Source of the DNA: Hyphomicrobiales bacterium
GTDB taxonomy: Bacteria; Pseudomonadota; Alphaproteobacteria; Rhizobiales; Rhizobiaceae
Assembly (NCBI GenBank): GCA_900472605.1
Contig: UCJD01000035.1
Span: forward strand, 73,780 to 129,297
Direction: 5' to 3'
Length of the DNA: 55,518 bases
The notes beneath the pieces are model-generated. The model searched no databases and was not told where the DNA came from. It saw only the letters and a program-made list of their open reading frames with translations. Positions within the stretch are counted from its first letter, which is position 1, and every line of letters begins with the position of its first letter. The translations under genes and the position numbers were made by a program. This document shows positions 36,800 through 46,118 of this stretch, piece by piece.

Positions 36800-39112
36800 T
36801 CACGCCGGCTGGGATGCCTCGACGACCGCGAGGGCAGCCATGTTGACGACGCCGCGCGAGGTGACCGATGGCGCCAGGATGTGGGCGGGCATGGCCGCGC
36901 CGAGCAGGATGGGGCCGACATGCAGGCCGTCCGTCATCGACTTGACGACGCCGAGCGTGATGTTGGCCGCATCGAGGTTCGGGAAGACCAGAAGATTGGC
37001 CTCGTCGTGCAGCGTCGTGTTCGGCATGACGCGCTTGCGCAGTGCTTCGGAGATGGCACTTTCGCCGTGCATTTCGCCATCGACCTCCAGATCGGGCGCG
37101 GTGTCGCGGACGAGCTGCAAGGCGTTGCGCATCTTGGTGGCGCTTTCCGATTCACGCGAGCCGAAGTTCGAATGCGAGACGAGGGCGGCGCGCGGCGTGA
37201 TGCCGAAGCGCTTGATTTCCTCGGCGGCGAGAACGGCTGATTCCGCCACTTCCTCGGCTGTCGGATTGAACGTGACGTAGGTGTCGGTGAAGAAGGTGGC
37301 GCCGCGTTGCGAGATCAGCAGGCTTAGCGCGGAGAAATCGCGGACGTTCGGGCGCTTGCCGACGATCTGGCGGACATCGCGCAGGTGCTTTTCATAGCGG
37401 CCTTCAAGGCCGCAGATCAGCGCATCGGCCTCGCCACGCTTCAGCGCCAGCGCGCCGATAACCGTGGTGTTGGTACGAACGATGGTACGGGCCGCTTCCG
37501 GGATGACGCCGCGGCGGCCGACCAGCGAGAGGTAGAGCTCGACATATTCGCGGAAGCGCGGATCGTCTTCCGGATTGATGACGTCGAAGTCCGACAGCGG
37601 ACGGATGCGCAGGCCATAGCGCTTCAGGCGGGTCTCGATAACCTGCGGACGGCCGATCAGGATCGGCTTGGCGATCCCTTCCTCAAGCAGAACCTGGGCG
37701 GCGCGCAACACGCGCTCGTCTTCGCCTTCGGAAAAGATGACGCGCTTCTTGTCGGCATTTTTCGCGGCGGCGAAGATCGGCTTCATGACGAAGCCGGAGC
37801 GGAAGACGAAGCGGTTCAGCTGATCGAGATAGGCGTCGAAATCTGCGATCGGGCGAAGCGCCACGCCGCTTTCGGCCGCAGCCTTGGCGACAGCAGGGGC
37901 GATGCGCAGGATGAGGCGCGGATCAAAAGGCGAGGGGATCAGATAGTTGGGGCCGAAGATCGGCGTTTCATCCGAATAGGCGCGCGCGGCGACGTCGGAC
38001 GGCTCTTCGCGGGCGAGTGCGGCGATGGCGCGCACGGCGGCCATCTTCATTTCCTCGTTGATCGTGACGGCGCCGCAATCGAGCGCGCCGCGGAAGATGT
38101 AGGGGAAGCAGAGGACGTTGTTGACCTGGTTCGGGAAGTCCGAGCGGCCGGTGCAGATCATCGCGTCCGGGCGGGCGGCGCGAGCAAGATCCGGCATGAT
38201 TTCAGGGTTCGGGTTGGCGAGCGCCATGATAAGCGGCTTCTCGGCCATCTGCGCCAGGAGTTCCGGCTTGAGCACACCAGCGGCCGACAGGCCGAGGAAG
38301 ACGTCGGCGCCGCCGATGTTTTCGGCGAGCGTGCGCGTGTCACTCTTCTGGGCGTAGACGCTCTTCCACTCATCCATCAGCTCGACGCGGCCTTCGTAGA
38401 CGAGGCCTTCGAGGTCATGGACCCAGATGTTCTCGCGCTTGGCGCCGAGGGTGACGAGAAGGTTGAGGCAGGCAAGGGCGGCCGCGCCCGCGCCGGAGGC
38501 GACGATCTTGACCTCTTCGATCTTCTTGCCAGCCAACTCCAGGCCGTTCAGGATCGCGGCGGCAACGATGATGGCGGTGCCATGCTGGTCGTCGTGGAAA
38601 ACCGGGATCTTCATCTTCTCGCGAAGCTGGCGCTCGATCTCGAAACATTCCGGCGCCTTGATGTCTTCAAGGTTGATGCCGCCGAAAGTCGGCTCAAGCG
38701 CGGCGACGGTGGAGACCATGTGGTCGACGGTCGTTGCATCCACCTCGATGTCGAACACGTCGATGTTGGCAAACTTCTTGAAAAGAACGGCCTTGCCTTC
38801 CATGACCGGCTTGGAGGCCAGCGGGCCGATATTGCCGAGGCCGAGAACGGCCGTGCCGTTGGAGATCACCGCAACCAGATTGGCGCGCGAGGTGTAGTCG
38901 GCAGCCGTTTCCGGATTGTCGCGAATGGCAAGGCACGGCGCGGCAACGCCGGGAGAATAGGCAAGCGCCAGGTCGCGCTGGTTGCCGAGCGGCTTGATGG
39001 CCTGGATCTCGATCTTGCCGGGACGGGGATAACGGTGGAAGAACAACGCCTGTTCATCGAGGCTGCCGCCTGCCGCTTTGTTGTCCGTCTTCGGTTTATC
39101 GCTGTGATCCAT
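36800..39112 (-). CDS. maeB: Malic enzyme with C-terminal phosphotransacetylase-like domain
   Basis: Oxidative decarboxylation of malate to pyruvate with NAD(P). It has 770 residues: a malic enzyme domain (about 1-430) with RDLALAYSPGVAAPC, FHDDQHGTAIIVAAAILNGL and an NAD(P) fold at VASGAGAAALACL, then a phosphotransacetylase-like domain of about 330 residues that is usually inactive but affects oligomerisation and acetyl-CoA control. GGAG eight bases upstream supports the ATG giving MDHSDKPKTD. Rhizobia carry both an NAD-preferring (Dme) and an NADP-preferring (Tme) enzyme of this architecture, and I cannot tell which this is. Confidence 0.93.
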   Translation of the reverse strand: MDHSDKPKTDNKAAGGSLDEQALFFHRYPRPGKIEIQAIKPLGNQRDLALAYSPGVAAPCLAIRDNPETAADYTSRANLVAVISNGTAVLGLGNIGPLASKPVMEGKAVLFKKFANIDVFDIEVDATTVDHMVSTVAALEPTFGGINLEDIKAPECFEIERQLREKMKIPVFHDDQHGTAIIVAAAILNGLELAGKKIEEVKIVASGAGAAALACLNLLVTLGAKRENIWVHDLEGLVYEGRVELMDEWKSVYAQKSDTRTLAENIGGADVFLGLSAAGVLKPELLAQMAEKPLIMALANPNPEIMPDLARAARPDAMICTGRSDFPNQVNNVLCFPYIFRGALDCGAVTINEEMKMAAVRAIAALAREEPSDVAARAYSDETPIFGPNYLIPSPFDPRLILRIAPAVAKAAAESGVALRPIADFDAYLDQLNRFVFRSGFVMKPIFAAAKNADKKRVIFSEGEDERVLRAAQVLLEEGIAKPILIGRPQVIETRLKRYGLRIRPLSDFDVINPEDDPRFREYVELYLSLVGRRGVIPEAARTIVRTNTTVIGALALKRGEADALICGLEGRYEKHLRDVRQIVGKRPNVRDFSALSLLISQRGATFFTDTYVTFNPTAEEVAESAVLAAEEIKRFGITPRAALVSHSNFGSRESESATKMRNALQLVRDTAPDLEVDGEMHGESAISEALRKRVMPNTTLHDEANLLVFPNLDAANITLGVVKSMTDGLHVGPILLGAAMPAHILAPSVTSRGVVNMAALAVVEASQPA

Positions 39113-39365
39113 CGTAATGCTCCAGGCTGTCGCACATGCTTTCATTGGAGCGCTTTCAATACATCAATCGAAAGACGGTAACAGCGGGAATTTCGGCTCC
39201 TGTTCTCAAAAACAACGCAAATGTGCAACGGCGCCCGCGTTGTGGCTGGGATTTCTGATGGAAAGGCCTGACATCCGGACCGTGTCATCTTCCTGAAACA
39301 CGAGTCTGGTTTTCAGAGGCACAGATGAAGCATGGGGCACGGGCAGTATGCTTGTGAAGGATAAT

Positions 39366-40178
39366 ATGGATACCCGCCACTTCCGTACGCTCTTTATTTC
39401 CGACGTGCATCTCGGCTCGAAAGCCGCGAAGGCCGACTTCCTGATCGACTTTCTGAAGTATCACGAAGCCGACACGATCTTCCTGGTGGGAGACATCGTC
39501 GACGGATGGCGCCTGAAGCGCAGCTGGTACTGGCCGCAGGAATGCAACGACGTGATCCAGAAGCTGCTGCGCAAGGCGCGCAAGGGAACGCGCATCGTCT
39601 ATATCCCCGGCAATCATGACGAATTCCTGCGCGACTTCCCCGGCATGCATTTTGGCGGCATCGAAGTGGCCGAGCGGATGATGCACGAGGCGGCCGACGG
39701 CAAGAAATATCTGGTGCTGCATGGCGACGAGTTCGACGTCGTCGTGCGCAATGCCCGTCTGCTGGCCTATCTCGGCGACTGGGCCTACGACATGGCGATC
39801 ATGATCAATATCGGGCTCGCTGCCATCCGCCGCAAGCTCGGCATGCCGTACTGGTCGTTCTCCGCCTGGGCCAAGCTGCAGGTCAAGCATGCCGTCAACT
39901 TCATCGGCGAGTTCCAGAAGGTCGTGGCCGACGAAGCCCGCAAGAGCGGCGCCGACGGCGTGATCTGCGGTCACATCCACCATGCCGTGATGGAAGACAT
40001 GGACGGTGTTCGTTACATCAACACCGGCGACTGGGTCGAAAGCTGCACGGCGATCGCCGAGCACGAAGACGGCACATTCGAGCTGATCGAATGGCGCACC
40101 ATGGGCGGTGCGGTCGCGCCGGCTCCATTGGCGCTCGAAGATCACCGCAAGCGCGAGCCGGCACAGCAGGCCGCTTGA
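39366..40178 (+). CDS. LpxH-like UDP-2,3-diacylglucosamine diphosphatase / metallophosphoesterase
   Basis: A 270-residue calcineurin-like phosphoesterase with the full dimetal site: FISDVHLGS, LVGDIVDGW, YIPGNHDEF, LHGDEFD and ICGHIHHA. The best family match by motif is the LpxH-type enzyme that splits UDP-2,3-diacylglucosamine in lipid A synthesis; many alphaproteobacteria use LpxI for that step, so a second substrate is possible. GAAGGA close upstream supports the ATG at 39366; an in-frame ATG at 39348 would add six residues. It is divergent from the malic enzyme gene. Confidence 0.85.
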   Translation: MDTRHFRTLFISDVHLGSKAAKADFLIDFLKYHEADTIFLVGDIVDGWRLKRSWYWPQECNDVIQKLLRKARKGTRIVYIPGNHDEFLRDFPGMHFGGIEVAERMMHEAADGKKYLVLHGDEFDVVVRNARLLAYLGDWAYDMAIMINIGLAAIRRKLGMPYWSFSAWAKLQVKHAVNFIGEFQKVVADEARKSGADGVICGHIHHAVMEDMDGVRYINTGDWVESCTAIAEHEDGTFELIEWRTMGGAVAPAPLALEDHRKREPAQQAA

Positions 40179-40230
40179 TATTCGCGTCGCGATCTTTTAG
40201 ATCGCGCTGCGCTGAGCCTCTTGTTTTGAC

Positions 40231-40275
40231 GCATGTCGTTATCGCAAAACCGTTTCACACTTTTGCGCGACATGC
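40231..40275. repeat. Palindromic intergenic repeat element
   Basis: Nested inverted arms: outer GCATGTCG/CGACATGC and inner CGCAAAA/TTTTGCG around a short centre. From memory, very similar sequences recur in many rhizobial intergenic regions; only one copy is in this window. It would form a strong hairpin in RNA from either strand. Confidence 0.65.
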
Positions 40276-40280
40276 TTCGA

Positions 40281-40300
40281 CATTTCGCTGTTGCGAAATG
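40281..40300. repeat. Small inverted repeat next to the palindromic element
   Basis: CATTTCGC and GCGAAATG with a four-base loop, directly after the larger palindrome and before the MFS gene. It may be part of the same element or an operator. Confidence 0.4.
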
Positions 40301-40440
40301 GAATTGTGCACCTGCTGCCGTTGCCGTTTCGCGACAGTTTTGGCTTATTTTTGAAATCGGTTTGGGGCGACCTTATCTCGCCTTGGTTGCCCTTAAGGTG
40401 ACGTGTTAGGCAACTTACAGGTTCCTTTCAGGTCACACCG

Positions 40441-41661
40441 ATGATTCCCGCCACGAATGCCTCCTTCACCGAGGCCGCGCCCGACCATTTCCGGCTGCTG
40501 AGCGCTCTGTCCTATTGCGCGCCACTGCTTGTGAACGGTGTCGCGCTGCCGTTTTTCCCGGTCTGGCTGGCGCTGCACAAGTTCAGCGACCATGAGATCG
40601 GCATCATCCTCGCAGTGCCGATGGTGGTGCGCGTGCTCGTGGCGCCTGTTGTTGCGATGTATGCGGACCGGATGAAGGAACGCGCCGATGTGCTGGTGTT
40701 TTCCGGCGGCCTGTCGCTACTGACGGCGATCGCGCTCTACTGGACCGACACGTTCTGGCCGGTGCTGATCGTCTACACGATCCAGGGCGCCACGTTTTCT
40801 CCCTATGTGCCGGTCGTCGAATCGATTGTCATCTCGGGCGTGCGGCGCTGGGGGTTCGACTACGGCTCGATGCGGGTCTGGGGCTCGATCGCCTTCATCG
40901 CCTCGACGCTCGTCGGCGGGCGACTGATCGGAAGCTGGGGCGGGCAGATGGTTCTGCCTGTGATGATATTCGGTTTCGTCATGACCATGGTGATGGCGCT
41001 CTATTGTCCGCGCATAGGGCCGACGCGGCGGCGCGGAACGCCTGTCGATCTTCAGCAGGCGACCGGCAGTTCGCTGAGGCAGCCGCATCTGCTGGTGCTG
41101 CTCATCGGCGTCGCCATCCAGCAATCGAGCCATGCGCTGCTGCAGGCCTTCGCGTCGATCTATTGGCGCGATCTCGGTTTTTCCGGCACGGAAATCGCGT
41201 TGTTATGGAGTGCTGGCGTCGCAGCAGAGGTGACGGTGTTCTTCCAGTCGAAGCGGCTCAGTCGATATTTCGATGCCTGGACACTGATCCGTGTCGGCGC
41301 GGCGATATGCGTCTGCCGCTGGCTGCTGTTTCCAATGCAGTGGGGCTTCGCCGGCTTCTTCCTGCTGCAGTGCCTGCACGCCTTCAGCTACGCTTTCGTC
41401 CATACCGGCGTGCAGCGGCGTATCATCGCCTCGGTGCAGGCGACGCAGGAATCGTCGGCGCAGGGCGCCTATTTCTTCTACAACGGCATGTTCATGGGGC
41501 TCATGACCATCGCGTCTGGCTATATTTACGCGCTATTGGGGATGGCGAGCTACTACATCATGGCCCTGACGGCGGTGGTGGGGCTCGGGCTGATCATCGT
41601 TGCCTATTACCTTCAGCCCCAGAGTGCGGCTTCCGGCGGAAAGACGAGCGAGCCAGCATAA
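40441..41661 (+). CDS. MFS transporter (LacY/NupG-like, MFS_1-like)
   Basis: A 406-residue major facilitator with about twelve helices. It has the N-terminal ALSYCAPLLVNGVALPFFPVWL segment and the loop 2-3 motif ADRMKERADVL (a variant of the A-motif), resembling the HcaT/3-phenylpropionate group. The ATG follows AGGTCACACCG; the ribosome site is weak. Its last 49 bases overlap the convergent dipeptide epimerase gene. Adjacency to an epimerase for cell-wall-type dipeptides may hint at peptide or sugar uptake, but convergent orientation weakens that link. Confidence 0.88.
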   Translation: MIPATNASFTEAAPDHFRLLSALSYCAPLLVNGVALPFFPVWLALHKFSDHEIGIILAVPMVVRVLVAPVVAMYADRMKERADVLVFSGGLSLLTAIALYWTDTFWPVLIVYTIQGATFSPYVPVVESIVISGVRRWGFDYGSMRVWGSIAFIASTLVGGRLIGSWGGQMVLPVMIFGFVMTMVMALYCPRIGPTRRRGTPVDLQQATGSSLRQPHLLVLLIGVAIQQSSHALLQAFASIYWRDLGFSGTEIALLWSAGVAAEVTVFFQSKRLSRYFDAWTLIRVGAAICVCRWLLFPMQWGFAGFFLLQCLHAFSYAFVHTGVQRRIIASVQATQESSAQGAYFFYNGMFMGLMTIASGYIYALLGMASYYIMALTAVVGLGLIIVAYYLQPQSAASGGKTSEPA

Positions 41662-42596
41662 CGCAGGCCCGGTTCGCGATCGCGGGCAAGAAGCAACGGT
41701 CCGTCGAGATCGACGAAGGCCACGTCCTGGGCAAGAAGCACGGCCGGCGCCATGGCGAGCGATGTGCCGACCATGCAGCCGAGCATGATCTGAAAATCGA
41801 GCCTCTGGGCCTCGCGCTTCATCGCCAGAGCCTCGGTCAGCCCGCCTGTCTTGTCGAGCTTGATGTTGATGGCGTCGTAGCGGTCGCGCAGGCTGGCGAG
41901 ATCGCCCGTGTGGTGAACGCTCTCATCGGCGCAAACGAGGATCGGGCGGTCGATCTCGGCAAGCAACTCGTCCTTGCCTGCCGGCAACGGCTGTTCGACG
42001 AGCGCCACGCCGCATTCGGCAGCAACCCGCAGATGGTGTACTAAGCGATCCTCCGGCCAGCCCTCGTTGGCGTCGAGAATGATCGCAGCGTTGGGTGCGC
42101 CAGCGCGCACCGCCCGGATGCGGCTTTCGTCATCGCCCGTACCGACCTTGACCTTGAGGAGCGCGCGAGCCGCGTTGGCGCGGGCGTGCTCGGCCATGAC
42201 CTCGGCTTCTCCGAGCGAGATGGTGAAGGCTGTGGTCAACGAATGCGGGGCGGTGAGGCCAAGCATGGCTGCGACCGACGTGCCGCTTTGCTTGGCTTGA
42301 AGGTCCCAGAGCGCGCAGTCGACGGCGTTGCGTGCGGCGCCGGGTGGCATGGCTTGTTGCAGATCGGCGCGTGAGAGGCCGGCCTCGATCAGCGGCCTGA
42401 TGGCTTCGATTTGCGCACCGACACTTTCCATCGTCTCGCCGTAGCGGCGGTATGGGACGCATTCGCCGCGGCCGGATACGCCGTTCTCGCTCACCGTGCA
42501 GACGATCACCTCTGCGCTCGTCTTGGTGCCGCGCGAGATGGTGAAGGTGCCGGCAATCGGAAAAGAGTCCGTCTGAATTTCAAGTGACCGTGGCAT
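41613..42596 (-). CDS. Dipeptide epimerase (enolase superfamily, L-Ala-D/L-Glu type)
   Basis: A 327-residue muconate-lactonising-type enolase superfamily member. Catalytic lysines: LLKVKVG (KxK) and the C-terminal INIKLDKTGGL; metal acids: IILDANEGW, VEQPLP and CADESVH. The DxD region near the C-terminus (FVDLDGPLLL) is typical of L-Ala-D/L-Glu epimerases, which recycle murein peptides. The ATG giving MPRSLEIQTD has AGGA nine bases upstream. Its 3-prime end overlaps the MFS gene tail by 49 bp. Confidence 0.88.
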   Translation of the reverse strand: MPRSLEIQTDSFPIAGTFTISRGTKTSAEVIVCTVSENGVSGRGECVPYRRYGETMESVGAQIEAIRPLIEAGLSRADLQQAMPPGAARNAVDCALWDLQAKQSGTSVAAMLGLTAPHSLTTAFTISLGEAEVMAEHARANAARALLKVKVGTGDDESRIRAVRAGAPNAAIILDANEGWPEDRLVHHLRVAAECGVALVEQPLPAGKDELLAEIDRPILVCADESVHHTGDLASLRDRYDAINIKLDKTGGLTEALAMKREAQRLDFQIMLGCMVGTSLAMAPAVLLAQDVAFVDLDGPLLLARDREPGLRYAGSLVFPPEAALWG

Positions 42597-42694
42597 AAAT
42601 GCAATCCTGCAAGCATGGAAATCTGGTGCGGCATCGTTATATTGGCACAACGCTGCGACGCTATGTTCGCGAGTCGGCAATGTCGCCGTAAGCC

Positions 42695-43864
42695 TTGAGA
42701 GACACAAGCATTTTGAAGTCCGAGAACCGTAACGCCGCCTCACTGCACGTGGACGACCAAGCTGATGGTTCGGATACGCTCGTGCGTCTTGAAGGCAATT
42801 GGCGAAGCGCCAACATACATCTCGTTCTCAAGGATTTCGACAAGCTTTCGGCCCATAAGGGCGGAAACCTGACGCTCGATCTCTCTGCCGTTACCGACAT
42901 CGATACGGCGGGCGTCTGGCTGCTTTGCCGGCTGAAGAAGCAGGTCGAGGATGCCGGCGGCACGGTGAAGGTCGAGGGAAGCAACGAGCATATCGACGAG
43001 CTGCTCGAATCGTTTTCCGAGGAGCGCCCCAAGCCCGAGGTCGAGCAGGTTCCGCCGCGGTCGCTGCAGGAGCGGATTTTCGCGCCGATCGGCCGGATGA
43101 TGTACGATCTGTGGAACAATGTTGCCGCGGCGATGTATATCCTGGGATCGGCTGTGCGCGGCGCGCAGATGAAGTTCGGGCGCGGCAGCGGCGTATCGCC
43201 GGCGTCGATCGTCAACCAGATCGACCATATGGGCGTTCGCGCCGTGCCGATCATCCTTTTGATGTCCTTCCTGATCGGCGCGATCATCGCGCAGCAGGGC
43301 GCCTTCCAGCTGCGCTACTTCGGCGCCGAAGTGTTCGTCGTCGACCTCGTCGGCATTCTGCAATTGCGCGAAATCGGCGTGCTTTTGACCGCGATCATGA
43401 TCGCCGGTCGTTCCGGCAGCGCGATCACGGCCGAAATCGGCTCGATGAAGATGCGCGAGGAGGTCGATGCACTCAAGGTCATGGGCCTCAACCCGATCGG
43501 CGTACTGATCTTTCCGCGGCTGGTGGCTTTGACGGTGGCGCTGCCGCTTCTGACCGTGCTTGCCAATTTCGCCTCGCTGTTCGGTGCGGCGGTCGTTGCC
43601 TGGGGTTATTCGGGCATCACCTTCGCCAACTTCATTGCCCGTCTGCACGAGGCGATCACGCTGTCGACCGTATTGTCGGGAATGATCAAGGCTCCGTTCA
43701 TGGCGCTGGTTATCGGTATCGTCGCTGCCGTCGAAGGCTTAAAGGTAGGTGGCAGCGCCGAATCGCTCGGACAGCATGTGACCTCGGCGGTGGTGAAGGC
43801 GATCTTCGTGGTCATTCTCATGGACGGGCTGTTCGCCATGTTCTATGCAGCTATTAATTTTTAG
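42695..43864 (+). CDS. mlaE: Mla-type ABC transporter permease with fused STAS domain
   Basis: Inner-membrane permease of a lipid-trafficking ABC system. It has 389 residues: an N-terminal STAS/MlaB-like domain (about 25-110, LTLDLSAVTDIDTAGVWLLC) followed by MlaE with its helices and signature IGVLLTAIMIAGRSGSAITAEIGSMKMREEVDAL. No ATG fits; the start is probably TTG at 42695 (a second TTG lies at 42713), with only a weak ribosome site. The STAS fusion replaces a separate mlaB. It is the first gene of a four-gene operon with mlaF, an MCE protein and a lipoprotein. Confidence 0.92.
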   Translation: MRDTSILKSENRNAASLHVDDQADGSDTLVRLEGNWRSANIHLVLKDFDKLSAHKGGNLTLDLSAVTDIDTAGVWLLCRLKKQVEDAGGTVKVEGSNEHIDELLESFSEERPKPEVEQVPPRSLQERIFAPIGRMMYDLWNNVAAAMYILGSAVRGAQMKFGRGSGVSPASIVNQIDHMGVRAVPIILLMSFLIGAIIAQQGAFQLRYFGAEVFVVDLVGILQLREIGVLLTAIMIAGRSGSAITAEIGSMKMREEVDALKVMGLNPIGVLIFPRLVALTVALPLLTVLANFASLFGAAVVAWGYSGITFANFIARLHEAITLSTVLSGMIKAPFMALVIGIVAAVEGLKVGGSAESLGQHVTSAVVKAIFVVILMDGLFAMFYAAINF

Positions 43865-43873
43865 GGATTTTGC

Positions 43874-44722
43874 GTGGACGAGCAGCAGACAACGACCAAG
43901 GATGAGGCAGGGCGGGATATCGTGCTTTCGGCGCGCGACGTCACCGTCGGCTTCGGGTCGAAGATCGTTCTCGATAATCTCAACCTCAACATCTACAAGG
44001 GCGAGATCCTGGGTTTCGTCGGCGCGTCGGGCACCGGCAAGTCGGTACTGATGCGCACGGTGCTGCGTTTGCTGCCGCGCCGCTCCGGCCAGATCAAGAT
44101 CCTCGGCCAGGACTTCGACGAACTCGACGAGCCGCAGCGCAACGCGCTCGACATGCGCCTTGGCGTGCTCTTCCAGCAGGGGGCGCTGTTCTCGTCGCTG
44201 ACGGTGAAGGAGAACATCCAGGTTCCGATGCGCGAGTATCTGGATCTGCCGACGGCGTTGATGGACGAGCTTGCGCACCTGAAAATCCGGCTGGTGGGTC
44301 TGGCGGCGGATGCGGCCGACAAATATCCGTCGGAGCTCTCGGGCGGCATGATCAAGCGTGCCGCATTGGCGCGCGCGCTGGCGCTCGATCCGGAACTGGT
44401 GTTTCTCGACGAGCCCACCTCGGGCCTCGATCCGATCGGGGCTGCGGAATTCGACGAGCTGATCGCCAAGCTGCGCGATACGCTCGGTCTCACCGTCTAC
44501 ATGGTGACCCACGACCTCGACAGCCTGTTTTCGGTCTGCGACCGCATCGCGGTGTTGGGCAAGAAGAAGGTGATGGTCGAGGGGACGATCGAAGACATGC
44601 TGGCCTATGACGACCCCTGGGTTCAGGCTTATTTCAAGGGCAAGCGCGCGCGTTCGATCGTGCCGCAGGATGGCCACGCTTCAGCCGACATCAGGCTGGC
44701 GCAAGATAGCCGCGGGAAGTGA
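43874..44722 (+). CDS. mlaF: Mla-type ABC transporter ATP-binding protein
   Basis: A 282-residue ATPase energising lipid transport through MlaE. Walker A: GASGTGKS; Q-loop: LFQQGALFSSLTV; signature: LSGGMIKRAALARALA, the MlaF variant with Met in place of the usual Gln; Walker B: LVFLDEPTSGLDP; H-loop: MVTHDLDSL. The start is GTG with AGGGA six to seven bases upstream, nine bases after the mlaE stop. Confidence 0.95.
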   Translation: MDEQQTTTKDEAGRDIVLSARDVTVGFGSKIVLDNLNLNIYKGEILGFVGASGTGKSVLMRTVLRLLPRRSGQIKILGQDFDELDEPQRNALDMRLGVLFQQGALFSSLTVKENIQVPMREYLDLPTALMDELAHLKIRLVGLAADAADKYPSELSGGMIKRAALARALALDPELVFLDEPTSGLDPIGAAEFDELIAKLRDTLGLTVYMVTHDLDSLFSVCDRIAVLGKKKVMVEGTIEDMLAYDDPWVQAYFKGKRARSIVPQDGHASADIRLAQDSRGK

Positions 44723-44731
44723 GCGGATAAG

Positions 44732-46102
44732 ATGGAAACCAAAGCGAACTACACAATCGTCGGCTTCTTCACGGTCCTGGTCATCGCGGCTGCCTTCGGC
44801 TTCGTTTACTGGATGGCCGAGTATGGCCGCGGCGGACCGATGGCCGAGCTCATCGTGCGCATTCCGGGCTCGGCGAACGGATTGAGCGTCGGCTCGCCGG
44901 TGCGCTTCAACGGTATCCAGGTGGGCTCGGTGCAATCGCTGTCGATCGACGCCGATGATCCGCAGTTCTCGCTGGCCTTTACCGAGGTGCGCGTCGATGC
45001 GCCGATCTATCCGACGACCAAGGCTATCCTCGAGATCCAGGGCCTGACGGGCGCTGCCTATGTCGAGCTTTCCGGCGGCCGCGTCGGCGAAAAGAACATC
45101 CTGCAGACGGCTGCAGAGACGGGCAAGCGTGCGGTCATCGTCGCCGACCAGTCGAGCGTCACCAACCTGCTTGCAACCGCCGACAAGATCCTCGACCGCG
45201 CCAATGACGCCGTCGGTCAGGTTCAGGGCTTCGTGAAAGATGCCCGTGGACCGCTGACGAAGACGCTGCAGAACGCCGAGACCTTCTCGGATGCGCTGGC
45301 CAAGAACTCCGGTAATATCGACAGCTTCCTGCAGAGCGTGGGCCAGCTTTCCGAAACCGTCCGCAACGTCTCTGGCCGCGTCGACTCGACGCTGGCGGCG
45401 ATCGAGGCGCTGGTGAAGACGGTCGATGCCAAGAAGATCGACACGATCCTCTCCAACGCTGAGACGGTGAGCCGCAATGTCGCCGACGCATCTGGCGGCC
45501 TGAAGGACGCCATTCAGAAGTTCCAGGAGACGGCCACCACCTATAACGACTTCGGCAAGAAGGCGCAGGCGACGCTCGACAAGGTCGACACGCTGGTGGC
45601 GCAGATCGACCCGGCCAAGGTGAAGGGCTCGATCGACGATATCTCGCAGGCAACCAAGGATGCCCGCGTGGCAGTCGCCTCGATCAAGGATGTCGCCAAT
45701 ACGGTGAATTCGCACCAGAAGGACATCGATTCGACGATTCAGAACGTCACGCAGATGGCCAACAAGCTGAACGCCGCCTCGACGCGCGTCGATGGCATCC
45801 TGGCGAAGCTCGACACGCTGCTCGGCGACGACAGCACGCAGTCGATGTTCACCCAGGCGCGCGACACGCTGGAATCGTTCAAGAAGGTCGCGGACAATCT
45901 GAACAGCCGCATCGGACCGATCGCCGACAATCTGCAGAAGTTCTCCAGCGGCGGCCTGCAGAATGTTCAGGCTCTGGTCAACGACGCGCGCGCGACGTTC
46001 CAGAACCTCAACGATGCGATCAGCAATTTCGACAAGGACCCGCAGCGACTGATCTTCGGCGGGGACACAGTGAAACAATATGATGGCCGGACCAGGCGTT
46101 AA
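44732..46102 (+). CDS. mlaD: MCE-domain protein (MlaD-like), long coiled-coil form
   Basis: A 456-residue periplasmic protein with one N-terminal membrane anchor (TIVGFFTVLVIAAAFGFVYWM) and one MCE domain (about 38-120, with LSVGSPVRFNGIQVGSV and LTGAAYVEL). A long helical region of about 300 residues follows, with repeated SxxxLxxxxDKxxxRxxxxxxxxV-type heptads, far longer than E. coli MlaD. This resembles Mce/PqiB-style tubes and could span much of the periplasm. It starts nine bases after mlaF. Confidence 0.9.
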   Translation: METKANYTIVGFFTVLVIAAAFGFVYWMAEYGRGGPMAELIVRIPGSANGLSVGSPVRFNGIQVGSVQSLSIDADDPQFSLAFTEVRVDAPIYPTTKAILEIQGLTGAAYVELSGGRVGEKNILQTAAETGKRAVIVADQSSVTNLLATADKILDRANDAVGQVQGFVKDARGPLTKTLQNAETFSDALAKNSGNIDSFLQSVGQLSETVRNVSGRVDSTLAAIEALVKTVDAKKIDTILSNAETVSRNVADASGGLKDAIQKFQETATTYNDFGKKAQATLDKVDTLVAQIDPAKVKGSIDDISQATKDARVAVASIKDVANTVNSHQKDIDSTIQNVTQMANKLNAASTRVDGILAKLDTLLGDDSTQSMFTQARDTLESFKKVADNLNSRIGPIADNLQKFSSGGLQNVQALVNDARATFQNLNDAISNFDKDPQRLIFGGDTVKQYDGRTRR

Positions 46103-46118
46103 CAGGGGAAGTCAACAT

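Noticed and set aside
37385..39181. Long antisense open frames, for example opposite malic enzyme, rluC and the phosphoglycerol transferase
   Set aside because: They mirror the codon pattern of well-recognised genes on the other strand, lack ribosome sites and give no recognisable protein; expected in GC-rich DNA.
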